Shown here piece after piece: positions 41,243 to 50,680 of a stretch of DNA of 64,000 nucleotides. Under the pieces are notes generated by a model. It made no database searches. It worked only from the letters and a program-made list of their open reading frames with translations, and was not told the DNA's origin. This DNA is from Terribacillus aidingensis. Its GTDB lineage: Bacteria > Bacillota > Bacilli > Bacillales > Amphibacillaceae. Made by a program: the position numbers and the translations under genes. Location of the stretch: contig NZ_CP159996.1 of the NCBI RefSeq assembly GCF_040703035.1, positions 3,320,001 to 3,384,000 of the forward strand. The letters run 5' to 3'. Numbering within the stretch: position 1 is the stretch's first letter; the number at the start of each line of letters is the position of its first letter.

Positions 41243-41783
41243 CTTTTAATGGTGACAATTCTTCTTCCGTCAGCCACTTATGGTTTTTCACTTCTTCCCC
41301 TGTTGCTGTCGAAGTGTAGTCGACCATATATACTGTTGTATCCTCTACTTTTTCCACAATCGCAGTTGCGCCCTTCATCCCTTCCATATGGTCAGCCTCA
41401 AGCGTAGCCTCGATTCCCGGTTCTAGCGGATGCTCATTCGCCTCCTTCAGCTCTTCCTGGATCACCCAGCGATGGTGATCCACGTGCTTGCCGCCATCCG
41501 TTGGTGTATATGTAATTTCATATGCATATGTATCAAATGCACCGACAATGGTCGCTTCGGCACCTTGCATCCCTTCCATATGGTCAGCCTGGATAATCAC
41601 TTTGCTGCCTAGCTGAAATTTAGGATCATCTGCTTCCTCCAGGCCCTCTGGCAATTTTCCGGATTCATCATGCTGCATATGTTTCATTTCCTCGGCACCT
41701 TGGCTATCTTGTGTTTGCATTTCATCATTGCCGCATGCACTTAACATGAACACTGCCAAAAGCAGAATCATTAGTATCCTCAT
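41238..41783 (-). CDS. ydhK: YdhK-like lipoprotein with two DUF1541 repeats
   Basis: Lipoprotein of 181 residues with lipobox FMLSACGN (Cys about residue 17). Two DUF1541 repeats follow (about 57-115 and 118-178), each with a DHMEGM(Q/K)GA core and HRW or HKW: LGSKVIIQADHMEGMQGAEA and EATLEADHMEGMKGATAIVE. A His/Met-rich stretch (MKHMQHDESG) precedes them. The family is called YdhK; its function is not established though the HxM motifs suggest copper or metal handling. GGAGGAG precedes the ATG. Confidence 0.88.
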   Translation of the reverse strand: MRILMILLLAVFMLSACGNDEMQTQDSQGAEEMKHMQHDESGKLPEGLEEADDPKFQLGSKVIIQADHMEGMQGAEATIVGAFDTYAYEITYTPTDGGKHVDHHRWVIQEELKEANEHPLEPGIEATLEADHMEGMKGATAIVEKVEDTTVYMVDYTSTATGEEVKNHKWLTEEELSPLKE

Positions 41784-41881
41784 TTGATTCTCCTCCTTTT
41801 CTAGCATTAGTATGTATCATACTCTCCTACCCCTATACCCTTCCATCTTTATCGTTAACATAAGAATGCTGACACACAAAA

Positions 41882-41903
41882 AGGACAGTCTGTTGACTGT
41901 CCT
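41882..41903 (-). terminator. Terminator of the Bce-like operon
   Basis: AGGACAGTC and GACTGTCCT form a 9-bp stem with loop TGTT; TTTTTG follows on the minus strand. Confidence 0.8.
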
Positions 41904-43809
41904 AGAGGGTTTTTGCTATAACCTGTTTGTAATACATCACAGATAGAGCACCAAATATGGAATATAGCAGCGTATAAACAACCATAACAGCCAGCATAGG
42001 AATCCATAAGGATGAGCCGAACCAAAACCAACCGGATTGCACAGCAAAATAGCTATGAGACAAGCCAATCAGTAATGGGATACCGAAGTTGAACAGCTGT
42101 TTATGTACGATACCTTTTCTTAAATCCTTTTTGGTATAGCCTATCTTACGGAGAATAGTGTAGGTTTGCTGTTCACTGTCACCTTCATCCATCTGCTTGA
42201 TATACAATATGCTCCCGGAAGTGATGAGAAATGCAAGTCCAAGGAAGCCGACAATGAATAAATACAGACCCATTTGCATCTTCTGCTGATCCGCTGCCAG
42301 CTCTTTAGAAACAGCGTTGTCTTCAAATTGCTGCTCCTGGAATAATTGAGCAGCAACCTCTTTGTCCTTATCATCCTGCACAACTAGTTTAAAGAAGGAT
42401 TGAGATTTGATAGAAGGAAGGTCTTCCAGCTCCCTATAATCCGCTTCATCCAAAACGCCTATCGGAGCACCATACGAAAGAAATGAAGGTACTTGATACA
42501 TGTCATGGATAGCTACTAACTCAAGAGTACGGTCAGCTTCTCCTAAAAACCTTACCTCTCCAGGCTGGAATTTCATCGAGCGCTTTAACCGATCACTCTG
42601 ACCCGTTAGTACCATCTGTCCATCCGATACATCAACATCTGCTTGAGTATCTGGTATAACTAAGAATTGCTGTTCTGATGTAATACCTGCGCCTTCGGCA
42701 AGTATATCCGTCAAATCTGCACGCAGCTCCAGTGTTGACGTTTCCTTTGTCTGTTCCTGTATACCTGACACTTTAAGTACGTGTTCAAAATCAGCGGCGT
42801 CTTCCTTTGCCAGAAAGACAAAATCTGCTTTGGCAGTCAGCGCATCCCCATCTTTGCCTACAGAATAATACGTAATATATGCCAGCGACAGAAAGCCGAT
42901 TGCCAATGCCGATAATGTGGTAATGACCGTAAGCAAAAATGCATTCGTTCGCATTCGGAACATGATGGTACTTAAAGAAAGTACTTGCTTGATAGAAAGA
43001 TATCCGCCCTTACGTTTACGAAACAGCATCAGCAGGAACGTAACGGAACCCTTAAAGAATAGGTATGTACCGGCAATACAGGATGTCAATATGATCATCA
43101 TTAGCATCATCATCTTGTTTGTAGCATCAAAGTCACCGCTGAAAAGTCTTGTAGACAAATAATAGCCGAATAAAATAAAGAGTATACCTGCTATGCCAAT
43201 TATCATCTGCCACCAAGTAACACGTTTCCCTGCTGTTTCAGACATTTCACGTACAAGGAAAAGAGAAAGCAAGGTTTGTCTTTTTATCTGGAAAGCCATC
43301 ATGATCATCAATAGCAGATAGAGTAAAGAGAATACGATGATGGTCCACTTTAGAGCAGAAGCGGAAAAATTCAGTTCTGTAATATTTTGAAGCCCTGTCA
43401 TTTTGTAGAGAATCATAGTGAGTAATTTGGATCCCAAATAACCCGTGAAGACCCCTATAATTAAACTACTCAAATATAGAATCGCATTTTCTACAGCAAG
43501 CATAAAAGCTATCCGATGTTTTGTCATTCCCACTAACTGGTACAAACCGATTTCCTTTGATCTGCGTTTAATTAAGAGCCTATTGGTGTAGATAAGAAAA
43601 ACAGCTACAATCCACAATAACATCATGGAAGCTACCTTTATAGCTGCACTAACTTTCATGGAATCTTCGATTGAGCCCATAGAAGCATCAAACTGCAATG
43701 TCAAAAATGCGAAATACAATCCGACACTGAATACAAGAGCAAAAAAATAAAGTCCATAGTGGCGTATATTGCGTTTTGTATTACGATAGATCAATTGGTA
43801 GATTGACAT
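41902..43809 (-). CDS. Bce-type ABC transporter permease 2
   Basis: Membrane protein of 635 residues of the BceB/FtsX-like family: about ten helices, with the large extracellular domain between helices 7 and 8 (about 330-505) that binds peptide antibiotics. It begins MSIYQLIYRNTKRNIRHYGL and ends in YKQVIAKTL. GGAGG is well spaced before ATG 43809. It is the second of two tandem permease genes, paralogous to the first along the whole length ([32 protein letters not shown]). One ATPase gene serves both, which is unusual for this family. Confidence 0.9.
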   Translation of the reverse strand: MSIYQLIYRNTKRNIRHYGLYFFALVFSVGLYFAFLTLQFDASMGSIEDSMKVSAAIKVASMMLLWIVAVFLIYTNRLLIKRRSKEIGLYQLVGMTKHRIAFMLAVENAILYLSSLIIGVFTGYLGSKLLTMILYKMTGLQNITELNFSASALKWTIIVFSLLYLLLMIMMAFQIKRQTLLSLFLVREMSETAGKRVTWWQMIIGIAGILFILFGYYLSTRLFSGDFDATNKMMMLMMIILTSCIAGTYLFFKGSVTFLLMLFRKRKGGYLSIKQVLSLSTIMFRMRTNAFLLTVITTLSALAIGFLSLAYITYYSVGKDGDALTAKADFVFLAKEDAADFEHVLKVSGIQEQTKETSTLELRADLTDILAEGAGITSEQQFLVIPDTQADVDVSDGQMVLTGQSDRLKRSMKFQPGEVRFLGEADRTLELVAIHDMYQVPSFLSYGAPIGVLDEADYRELEDLPSIKSQSFFKLVVQDDKDKEVAAQLFQEQQFEDNAVSKELAADQQKMQMGLYLFIVGFLGLAFLITSGSILYIKQMDEGDSEQQTYTILRKIGYTKKDLRKGIVHKQLFNFGIPLLIGLSHSYFAVQSGWFWFGSSLWIPMLAVMVVYTLLYSIFGALSVMYYKQVIAKTL

Positions 43810-43831
43810 ATTACTTGCCTCCAAGTAATAA

Positions 43832-43848
43832 GGGCTGCCGAGCAGCCC
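43832..43848 (-). repeat. Hairpin between the two Bce-type permease genes
   Basis: GGGCTGC and GCAGCCC form a 7-bp stem with a 3-nt loop between the stop of permease 1 and the ribosome site of permease 2. On the minus strand CTTATTACTT follows, so it is at most a weak terminator. It may set the ratio of the two permeases. Confidence 0.45.
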
Positions 43849-43854
43849 CATAAT

Positions 43855-45798
43855 TTAAAGCGATTGTTTGATTACCTTGTTATAGTGGACTACCGAAAGA
43901 ATGCCGAAGATTGAATACAATAGTGTATAGATGACCATCACGACTATCATCGGTGTCAGCATGACTGAGCCAAACAGGAACCAGCCAGATTGGACAGCAA
44001 AGTAGCTGTGCAAAAGTCCGATGACGAGCGGAATTCCGAAGTTGAATAGCTGCTTGTGCTGGATACCGCGGCGAAGATCGGTTGTTGTGAATCCAAGCTT
44101 GCGGAGGATCGTGTAATTCGGTTTCTCACTTTCTGCTTCATCCATCTGCTTGAAGTAGAGGATACAGCCGGACGTAATCAGGAAAGTCAGACCAAGGAAG
44201 CCGACGATGAATAGCGTTAAACCAATTGTTGATTTCTGATCTTCGAGTATATCGATTCTAGATTCACTGTTATCCTTTGCTTCTAAATCCAAACCGTTGA
44301 ATATATCATTTGCCTTTTGCAGCTGATCATTATTTTCGATTGTATAGCCGAAATACCAATGATAGCCTTGATTCAAATCTGGATTAATATCCTGCTTCAA
44401 TTCCTGGAACAAAGCATCATCGACAATCATTGTCGGCAAGCCGCCCATGGTGTAATAGTTGGAAATTGGATATTCGTCCTCAAGCCCCGTGTATTGCAGT
44501 GTCGTTTCGGTCTCTTTCCCATGGACAACAACATCGCCTTCGTCTTTTAGAGACATGAAACGCTGCAGCAGCTCATTATATCCGGTTAGTTTCAATTCAT
44601 CTGGAGCTACATCCAAACCCGCTGCCTTCTCGCTTATGACAGCTGTATCCATCATAGACGCATTAAAGTTCAGCTCCAGCTCTGTTTGCAGAATGTCGTC
44701 TATATTGAGTTGTACTGTGTACACTTCGGCTTTATCTTCCGTATAAGCAATCTTGTTGTCTTCCATAGCCTGACGAAAGGCTTCAGCATCGCTCTCTGTC
44801 AGCAAGGAGAAATCTTCTCCTCCTGTATAGTTATAAGCCGTTTCTTCAGCAGAATAAAAGGTAATATAACTTAGGGAGAGCAACCCAATCGCCAGCGCAG
44901 ATACAGTGGTGATGATGGTAAGCAGCATCGCATTGGACTTCATGCGGAACATGATGGATGAAAGGGACAACACTTCTTTGATATTCAAGTAGCCGCCTTT
45001 TTGCTTCCTAATAAGGCTTACCAGGAACGCGACAGATCCTTTATAGAACAAGTAAGTACCAAGAATGACACAGAACAAGATAAAGAACATAGCTCCGAAC
45101 AATTCCACCATGGAGGAGAAATCACCATCAAACAGCTTGCCCGAGACAACGTATCCCACCGCAATCAGTGCAATCCCTAAAATTCCGATGATAACTTGGA
45201 AAACAGACAGCTTCCTTGCTGTCATTTCTGTTTTTGATTTCACGTGAAACAATGATAGGATCGTCTGGCGTTTGATAAAGAGTATGTTCATCAGCATGAT
45301 AAGTACGTAAATACAAAGGAATACTAGCAGCGTTTGAAGTAATGCTCTTGATGAAAAGGACAGTGATGCGATTCCTTCGACACCTGTAACTTTAAACAAG
45401 ATCATGATTAAAAGCTTGGAACCGGCAAATCCCAATAGGATACCAATTAAGAGACTGCCAAAATAAAGAATGGCATTTTCTGCACTTAACAATCTGAAAA
45501 TCTTATTTTTCGTCATACCAATCAACTGAAACAGACCGATTTCCTTGCTGCGCTGTTTGATAAAAATCGTATTTGCATAAAGTAAGAATACTGCAACGAT
45601 AAAGATAAGAAGCACCGAAGCGGTGGCTATACCTGCTCCGCCTTTTACAGAACCTTCTATAGAATCCATCGACTTGTCATACTGCAGCGTCACAAATGCA
45701 AAATATAGACCAGCACTGAAAATCAAAGCAAATACATAAAGATAATAGTTACGCAGGTTTTTCTTCAGATTACGGAGTATCAGACTATTAATGCTCAT
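43855..45798 (-). CDS. Bce-type ABC transporter permease 1
   Basis: Membrane protein of 647 residues of the BceB family, opening [20 protein letters not shown], with about ten helices and a large extracellular loop (about 325-515). ATG 45798 overlaps the ATPase stop codon, so translation is coupled. Homologous to permease 2 over its whole length but with different extracellular domains, suggesting different ligands or a heteromeric sensor. Confidence 0.9.
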   Translation of the reverse strand: MSINSLILRNLKKNLRNYYLYVFALIFSAGLYFAFVTLQYDKSMDSIEGSVKGGAGIATASVLLIFIVAVFLLYANTIFIKQRSKEIGLFQLIGMTKNKIFRLLSAENAILYFGSLLIGILLGFAGSKLLIMILFKVTGVEGIASLSFSSRALLQTLLVFLCIYVLIMLMNILFIKRQTILSLFHVKSKTEMTARKLSVFQVIIGILGIALIAVGYVVSGKLFDGDFSSMVELFGAMFFILFCVILGTYLFYKGSVAFLVSLIRKQKGGYLNIKEVLSLSSIMFRMKSNAMLLTIITTVSALAIGLLSLSYITFYSAEETAYNYTGGEDFSLLTESDAEAFRQAMEDNKIAYTEDKAEVYTVQLNIDDILQTELELNFNASMMDTAVISEKAAGLDVAPDELKLTGYNELLQRFMSLKDEGDVVVHGKETETTLQYTGLEDEYPISNYYTMGGLPTMIVDDALFQELKQDINPDLNQGYHWYFGYTIENNDQLQKANDIFNGLDLEAKDNSESRIDILEDQKSTIGLTLFIVGFLGLTFLITSGCILYFKQMDEAESEKPNYTILRKLGFTTTDLRRGIQHKQLFNFGIPLVIGLLHSYFAVQSGWFLFGSVMLTPMIVVMVIYTLLYSIFGILSVVHYNKVIKQSL

Positions 45799-46549
45799 TT
45801 TGCACCCCGCTGAGCACACCTTGTGTGGACATGATGTCTTTGAAGAAAGCTTGGCGCTCTTGCTGGCCCTTGTTCAGCTGTGTATAAATCTGACCGTCTT
45901 TGATGAAGATGACGCGGCTGCAATAGCTGGCTGCTGCTGGATCGTGGGTTACCATGACAATGGTTGCTTTTCGATTTGCATTCAATGAACTAAGCTTGTT
46001 TAACAAATCAGATGCTGATTTTGAATCCAGTGCACCTGTCGGTTCATCTGCGAAGATGATGCTTGGTTCATGGATGAATGCACGCGCAGCAGATGTCCGT
46101 TGCTTTTGCCCTCCGGAAATCTCGCTTGGATATTTATTTTGCAGTTCCAAGATACCGAGTTGATTAGCTACTTCCTCAAATTTGCGATCCGCCTCTTTTT
46201 TGGGCACTTTTTTGATAGATAAAGGAAGCAGTATGTTCTCCTTCACTGTCAGCGTATCAAGCAAGTTATAGTCCTGGAATACGAAGCCAAGATGGTTCTT
46301 GCGAAATTCAGCCAACTGCTTCTCTTTCATGTTTGTGATTTCGTTGTTTTGGATCAGGATAGTTCCGCCGCTCGCACGGTCGATGGAAGAAAGCACGTTC
46401 AGCAACGTTGTTTTACCAGATCCGGAAGAACCCATGATGCCAACGAACTCCCCCTCCTCGATACTAAGGTCGACACCTCGCAGCACTTCCTGTTTATTGA
46501 ATTTATTTCCGTAATTCTTCTGGACTCTTGTCGCTTCTAGAATTCCCAT
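45788..46549 (-). CDS. Bce-type ABC transporter ATPase
   Basis: ATP-binding protein of 253 residues (BceA/LolD class): Walker [11 protein letters not shown]-loop [10 protein letters not shown], signature [14 protein letters not shown], Walker [13 protein letters not shown], then [13 protein letters not shown]. The family exports or releases peptide antibiotics from lipid II-cycle targets. GAGGTGC precedes the ATG. A possible BceR-type box lies 95-108 bp upstream, in the terminator of the kinase gene. It is the only ATPase for both permeases. Confidence 0.94.
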   Translation of the reverse strand: MGILEATRVQKNYGNKFNKQEVLRGVDLSIEEGEFVGIMGSSGSGKTTLLNVLSSIDRASGGTILIQNNEITNMKEKQLAEFRKNHLGFVFQDYNLLDTLTVKENILLPLSIKKVPKKEADRKFEEVANQLGILELQNKYPSEISGGQKQRTSAARAFIHEPSIIFADEPTGALDSKSASDLLNKLSSLNANRKATIVMVTHDPAAASYCSRVIFIKDGQIYTQLNKGQQERQAFFKDIMSTQGVLSGVQNEH

Positions 46550-46638
46550 TGTTTCGCACCTCTTTGTCTGATTTGTTACCTCAAGTATACGGATGCGCCA
46601 GAATATGCTCCTGCTTTTCAGCTAACAAACGAACAAAA

Positions 46639-46662
46639 GCGTGTGACAATCCTGTCACACGC
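46639..46662 (-). terminator. Terminator of the kinase gene, also a candidate operator
   Basis: GCGTGTGACA and TGTCACACGC form a perfect 10-bp stem with a 4-nt loop and TTTTG on the minus strand. The kinase stop codon lies inside it. The inner part is also a BceR-type inverted repeat. Confidence 0.7.
46644..46657. promoter_or_regulatory. Candidate BceR-type box
   Basis: TGACA-N4-TGTCA fits the TNACA-N4-TGTNA inverted repeat described for BceR-like regulators. It is upstream of the ATPase gene and its -10 (TATACT, 46589-46584). The overlap with the kinase terminator makes either function, or both, possible. Confidence 0.4.
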
Positions 46663-47656
46663 CAGTCATGCCGACCATATCATTTCGTTTTGGGAAAGTG
46701 AGTGTAAAGCATGTACCCTTCCCAAGCTCGGAATTTACATCCACTTTAATTTTCAGCGGTATCGCCGCCTTCTTGGTCAAATAAAGCCCCATACCGGTGG
46801 CAGCTTTATTATGCTGGATAGTGGACGTGAAGCCCTGATCAAATATACGCGGCAAGTCTTTTGCATCAATCCCTATACCATGATCCTGAATACGGATCTG
46901 TACATGACCGTCGATTTTTTCACTAGAAATATGAATATCACTGTTCTCACTGTACTTTACTGCATTAGACAATAGCTGGCGCAGGATGAATGTGAGCCAT
47001 TTCGTATCGCTCAACACTACTTCTGTCTGCAAATCCATTTCGAATCCGATTCCCTTCTGCATACACCAAGAACGCAAGGAACGGATTTCCTGACTGATGA
47101 CAGTATGTAACTCAATTTCCTCTATATATAAGTCATTCTCAATGAATGTGATACGTTTCTGATGGATTTGTGTGTCCAGCAGCATATGTACACGCAGCCA
47201 TTCATAGGTCAGCTGCTGCTTCAGAGTATCATCCTCAATGCGCTCAATGATCAGCTGCATAGCTGTCAGCGGTGTCTTTACTTCATGAATCCAGGAAAGA
47301 AGTTCATCCTTCTCCCGCTCTAACGACTCCCGGCGATCAGAAGATGTTCGATTCAGGAAATTGACCTGCTCTTGGAGACTTTCATGAACGATATATTCGT
47401 ATGGCCGATCTGGTTCCGGCAATGTCGAAGCGTCCAGACTCTTCTCCCAATCATTCAAACTACGATAAAAACGCGTTTCCCGGTGATAACGGAAAAAAAA
47501 GAATACGACTAGCAGCAGCCAAAACAGCAAAAGTACGTAGAGGATGGAATCAAATGGAATCGTCGTATCCACATACGCCACTAATAGCAGTAAACAAGAG
47601 AGCAGGAAGAACATACCTATCCAGCTTGCCTTATCCCGAAGATACTTTCGGATCAT
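46655..47656 (-). CDS. BceS-like intramembrane-sensing histidine kinase
   Basis: Membrane kinase of 333 residues: two transmembrane helices (about 12-28 and 37-56) with almost no extracellular part, then a HisKA motif with His124 in SWIHEVKTPLTAM and HATPase boxes (NAVKYS, DHGIGI, TGMGLYL). Such kinases do not see the peptide themselves but respond to the flux through the BceAB transporter. The stop of the response regulator overlaps its start (ATGA). Forms an operon with the regulator; the ATPase-permease operon follows after the terminator. Confidence 0.93.
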   Translation of the reverse strand: MIRKYLRDKASWIGMFFLLSCLLLLVAYVDTTIPFDSILYVLLLFWLLLVVFFFFRYHRETRFYRSLNDWEKSLDASTLPEPDRPYEYIVHESLQEQVNFLNRTSSDRRESLEREKDELLSWIHEVKTPLTAMQLIIERIEDDTLKQQLTYEWLRVHMLLDTQIHQKRITFIENDLYIEEIELHTVISQEIRSLRSWCMQKGIGFEMDLQTEVVLSDTKWLTFILRQLLSNAVKYSENSDIHISSEKIDGHVQIRIQDHGIGIDAKDLPRIFDQGFTSTIQHNKAATGMGLYLTKKAAIPLKIKVDVNSELGKGTCFTLTFPKRNDMVGMTGV

Positions 47657-48342
47657 GGCTGGTCTACCTCCAACGCACAGTACCCTTGTCCTACTTTCGT
47701 TTCAATCTGCTGACCAAGCCCGATATCGTCTAGCTTCTTCCGCAGTCTATTCACATTGACAGTCAATGTATTATCACTAATGAAACGCTCATCATCCCAA
47801 AGACTTGTTATCAATTTCTCCCGAGAGACAATCTTGTTTTTCTGTTCTACCAAAAGCTTCAGGATGTACATTTCATTCTTCGTCAATTCTACTTTGCCCG
47901 TCTCATTCTCTACTTCATTTTTCTCATAATCAACTGTCGCACCATTCCACGTTTTCAATGTAACGTTATCAGTATTGTAGTTATAAACACGCCGAAGAAT
48001 AGCTTGTATCTTCGCTATCAGCACTTCAAAATGGAACGGCTTTTGAACAAAATCATCTCCGCCCAACTGCATCGCCATGACCATATCCATTGGATGATCC
48101 CGGGAAGACAGGAAGATGATCGGAACATTGGAATGTGCCCGTATCATCCGACACCAATGGAACCCGTCGAAGCTTGGGAGCTGTATATCGATCAGAACAA
48201 GCTCCGGCTGCACGGAAGAGAATCCTTCCATCACCTTTCCAAAGTCTTCTATCCCGTGCACTTCATAAGACCATTGCGTCAATCGCGTCTTGATTTCTTC
48301 GAACAGACTTTTGTCATCCTCGATTAATAATATCTTAAACAC
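47653..48342 (-). CDS. BceR-like OmpR-family response regulator
   Basis: DNA-binding response regulator of 229 residues. The receiver domain has LIEDDKSLFEE, the phospho-Asp in LVLIDIQLPSFDG, and the Lys in DFVQKPFHFEV; the C-terminal winged helix (about 130-225) has VELTKNEMYILKLLVEQ and LTVNVNRLRKKL. GTG 48342 is chosen because GAGG lies 8 nt upstream; the frame opens three codons earlier. It is expected to activate the ABC operon when the paired kinase signals. Confidence 0.93.
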   Translation of the reverse strand: MFKILLIEDDKSLFEEIKTRLTQWSYEVHGIEDFGKVMEGFSSVQPELVLIDIQLPSFDGFHWCRMIRAHSNVPIIFLSSRDHPMDMVMAMQLGGDDFVQKPFHFEVLIAKIQAILRRVYNYNTDNVTLKTWNGATVDYEKNEVENETGKVELTKNEMYILKLLVEQKNKIVSREKLITSLWDDERFISDNTLTVNVNRLRKKLDDIGLGQQIETKVGQGYCALEVDQP

Positions 48343-48477
48343 GCTCGTCACCTCATTTATCTTCCATAAAATTGTAACGAATACTCACCGTTTTTACTAG
48401 CATCTCAGGGTAAAGATTGTTTCTATATCAGGCTTATGCTAGAGTTTTCTCATATAGATAAAGCGAGGTCCTGCACG

Positions 48478-48993
48478 ATGTTCGATCCTACTGTATTCGA
48501 TAATTTGAAAGTGGCTTTTGAGAATCAGCTTTATGATTTGGATAACTTAGACAAGGATATTACCATTGTATCCCGTCATGACCGCATGGAGATGGCTACA
48601 ATGTCGCGAGAATTCCGCCTCGGTTTCACTTTGCGGGAAAATGCGGAAGTGACCGCTGAAATATGTCTGGAGGCTTCGCTGCGTGATTTGGCAGATGAGA
48701 TTTTGGAAGAGCCAGAAAAGAATCCTGGATGCACGTTGCGACTCTTCTTTTATATGACCGTTGAGGAGCCGGAAATGGAATGTCCTGTAATTGAATCGAT
48801 CCTGACTCAGATTTGGACACCACCAAGCAGACCGGAACAAACCTTGCAATATACGTACGATAAACAGCAGACGCATTACCAAAATACAGTCGAGGTGCGT
48901 TTTGATCGGAAAGTGAACGAAAATCAGATGGAGGATCTTCCGAATTTGATTGATCATATTCTGGACTCTCTCGAAGCACTTACAACAGAATAA
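48478..48993 (+). CDS. Conserved hypothetical protein, 171 residues
   Basis: Cytosolic, acidic protein (MFDPTVFDNLKVAFENQLYD, then alternating beta strands such as EFRLGFTLRENAEVTAEICL and EVRFDRKVNENQMEDLPNLI). No signal or membrane helix, no recognisable motif. GAGGT is 8 nt before ATG 48478; the frame is open 14 codons further upstream without a site. Monocistronic and divergent from the response regulator gene. I do not recognise the family. Confidence 0.75.
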   Translation: MFDPTVFDNLKVAFENQLYDLDNLDKDITIVSRHDRMEMATMSREFRLGFTLRENAEVTAEICLEASLRDLADEILEEPEKNPGCTLRLFFYMTVEEPEMECPVIESILTQIWTPPSRPEQTLQYTYDKQQTHYQNTVEVRFDRKVNENQMEDLPNLIDHILDSLEALTTE

Positions 48994-48997
48994 GAAA

Positions 48998-49020
48998 AGC
49001 CCGCAGTATAGCTGCGGGCT
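48998..49020. terminator. Terminator between the hypothetical gene and ganB
   Basis: AGCCCGCAG and CTGCGGGCT form a 9-bp stem with loop TATAG; ATTTTC follows on the plus strand and TTTTC on the minus strand. Confidence 0.8.
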
Positions 49021-49026
49021 ATTTTC

Positions 49027-50664
49027 TTATTTTTTCTGAAGCTTTATATGATCGACATTCAGCCAAGCGTTTGCTTGGGCTTTGTTGTAAATGCCGATCT
49101 CTATTTTACCGTCTGTAACTTTGACATTATCAAGCGTTACTTTTGTCCAATCTGCAGCAGCGCCGGGTATTGTCTGTTTCACCTGTGTACTTCCATTTTT
49201 TGCATATATCTCAGAAGTTGTATGTGTACCGCCAGACTTTACCCAAGCAGATAGTTTATACGTACCATTCGGCAAACCAGTCAGCTGCTGGTAGACAGAA
49301 GCTTCATATGCTTTTGCATCCCAGAACGATAACTTGTAATTCCCATCAAGTGCATCAGCTTCTGTTTTGACAGCTGTGCTTGTTGTTCCAGAAGCAGTCC
49401 ATTTTGTCCAATCCGCCGGAGTTCCAAAGGATCCGCCTGATTCAAAGCTGGGATTCTTCGCATAATTCGTCTGTGCGCCCGCATTTGGAGTACCAAAAAT
49501 CTTCACAGTATCCAATGCATTTCCATTGAAATCAAAGATTGCTTGGTTATCCCACTCATTACCCGGTTCATCTGTAACGCCAAGATAATTCATACCGGCG
49601 GTCGTTGCCCAGGATACTTTTCCATTATTCCATAGCGGCTCCCAGTAGAAGAATCCGGTTCCCTTCTTATTCGGCACCTGCTGGATAGATGTTACCAAAT
49701 CCTGCATGAAGTTATGTTGTCCTTTTGGAGTTGCTGCATAACCAGCAGTTGCAGCTTCTTCCTGACCAAATGCATTTTCCTTTGCATCAGCGTTACCCGT
49801 CGTATGGCCATAGGCCGTTTCAACAACAATGACTTCTTTTCCATAACGCTTGGATATATTGTTCATATTTGTTTCCAAGTCATCCAGTGTACCGTGCCAA
49901 TAAGGATAATAAGAAACACCAATTGTATCGTATTCCACATTGCGGGCTGTAATTTCGTCGAACCACCATTTAAAGGTTTCATAATTACCGCCCTCTGCCA
50001 AATGCAGCATCAAAGCAGTATCTTTCGGCTCTGTATCCCTCACCGCTTTGATACCGGACTTGAGGAAAGCTGCCAGCCTGTCGAATTCACCGCCGCCTTC
50101 CCCCCAGCTCTTGCCATGAGGCCACAGCATGCCGCTATTTAATTCATTTCCTATCTGAACCATATCTGGGTAGACATTTTGTTTCTTCATCTCGGCAAGT
50201 ACGCTGAACGTATAATCATATACCTTCGTGTTTAACTGTTCGAAGGATAATCCCTGCCAGCTTTTCGGCAGATTTTGCTTGCCAGGATCAACCCAAAAAT
50301 CGCTGTAATGGAAATCAAGCAATACCTTCATACCTTTTGCTTTAGCGCGCTTGGCCAAATCGATTGTCGTTTTCAAATCATTTGTACCTGCACCATACGT
50401 ATTGCCAGCAGCATCTCTCGGATCGTTCCAAATGCGCAGTCGGACATAGTTAGCTCCGTTATCCTTCAAGATTTGCAAGGGATCCTTCTGCATTCCGTTC
50501 TCATAATACTTCGCTCCAGCCTTCTCCATATCCGCCAACGTGGATATATCTGCACCTCGGATGAAGGAGCTGTCATAGCCAGCTGCCTCAGCCGGCTGAA
50601 CTCCTGCAAATGCACCCGCGAAACTTAACAGTAAAACAAACAGCAATATGAAATTTTTTTTCAA
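49027..50664 (-). CDS. ganB: GanB, secreted GH53 endo-beta-1,4-galactanase with a C-terminal binding module
   Basis: Exported enzyme of 545 residues that cuts beta-1,4-galactan side chains of pectin. Signal peptide to VQPAEAAGYDS; GH53 domain (about 30-380) with FIRGADISTLADMEKAGAKY, the acid/base Glu in VQIGNELNSGMLW and the nucleophile Glu in VIVVETAYGHT. The last 150 residues (NYAKNPSFESGGSFG onward) form a carbohydrate-binding-like beta sandwich. TTG start behind AGGAGGAG. Last gene of the lac-type PTS operon, 16 bp after the PTS gene. Confidence 0.94.
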   Translation of the reverse strand: MKKNFILLFVLLLSFAGAFAGVQPAEAAGYDSSFIRGADISTLADMEKAGAKYYENGMQKDPLQILKDNGANYVRLRIWNDPRDAAGNTYGAGTNDLKTTIDLAKRAKAKGMKVLLDFHYSDFWVDPGKQNLPKSWQGLSFEQLNTKVYDYTFSVLAEMKKQNVYPDMVQIGNELNSGMLWPHGKSWGEGGGEFDRLAAFLKSGIKAVRDTEPKDTALMLHLAEGGNYETFKWWFDEITARNVEYDTIGVSYYPYWHGTLDDLETNMNNISKRYGKEVIVVETAYGHTTGNADAKENAFGQEEAATAGYAATPKGQHNFMQDLVTSIQQVPNKKGTGFFYWEPLWNNGKVSWATTAGMNYLGVTDEPGNEWDNQAIFDFNGNALDTVKIFGTPNAGAQTNYAKNPSFESGGSFGTPADWTKWTASGTTSTAVKTEADALDGNYKLSFWDAKAYEASVYQQLTGLPNGTYKLSAWVKSGGTHTTSEIYAKNGSTQVKQTIPGAAADWTKVTLDNVKVTDGKIEIGIYNKAQANAWLNVDHIKLQKK

Positions 50665-50680
50665 AGGTTTCTCCTCCTGT

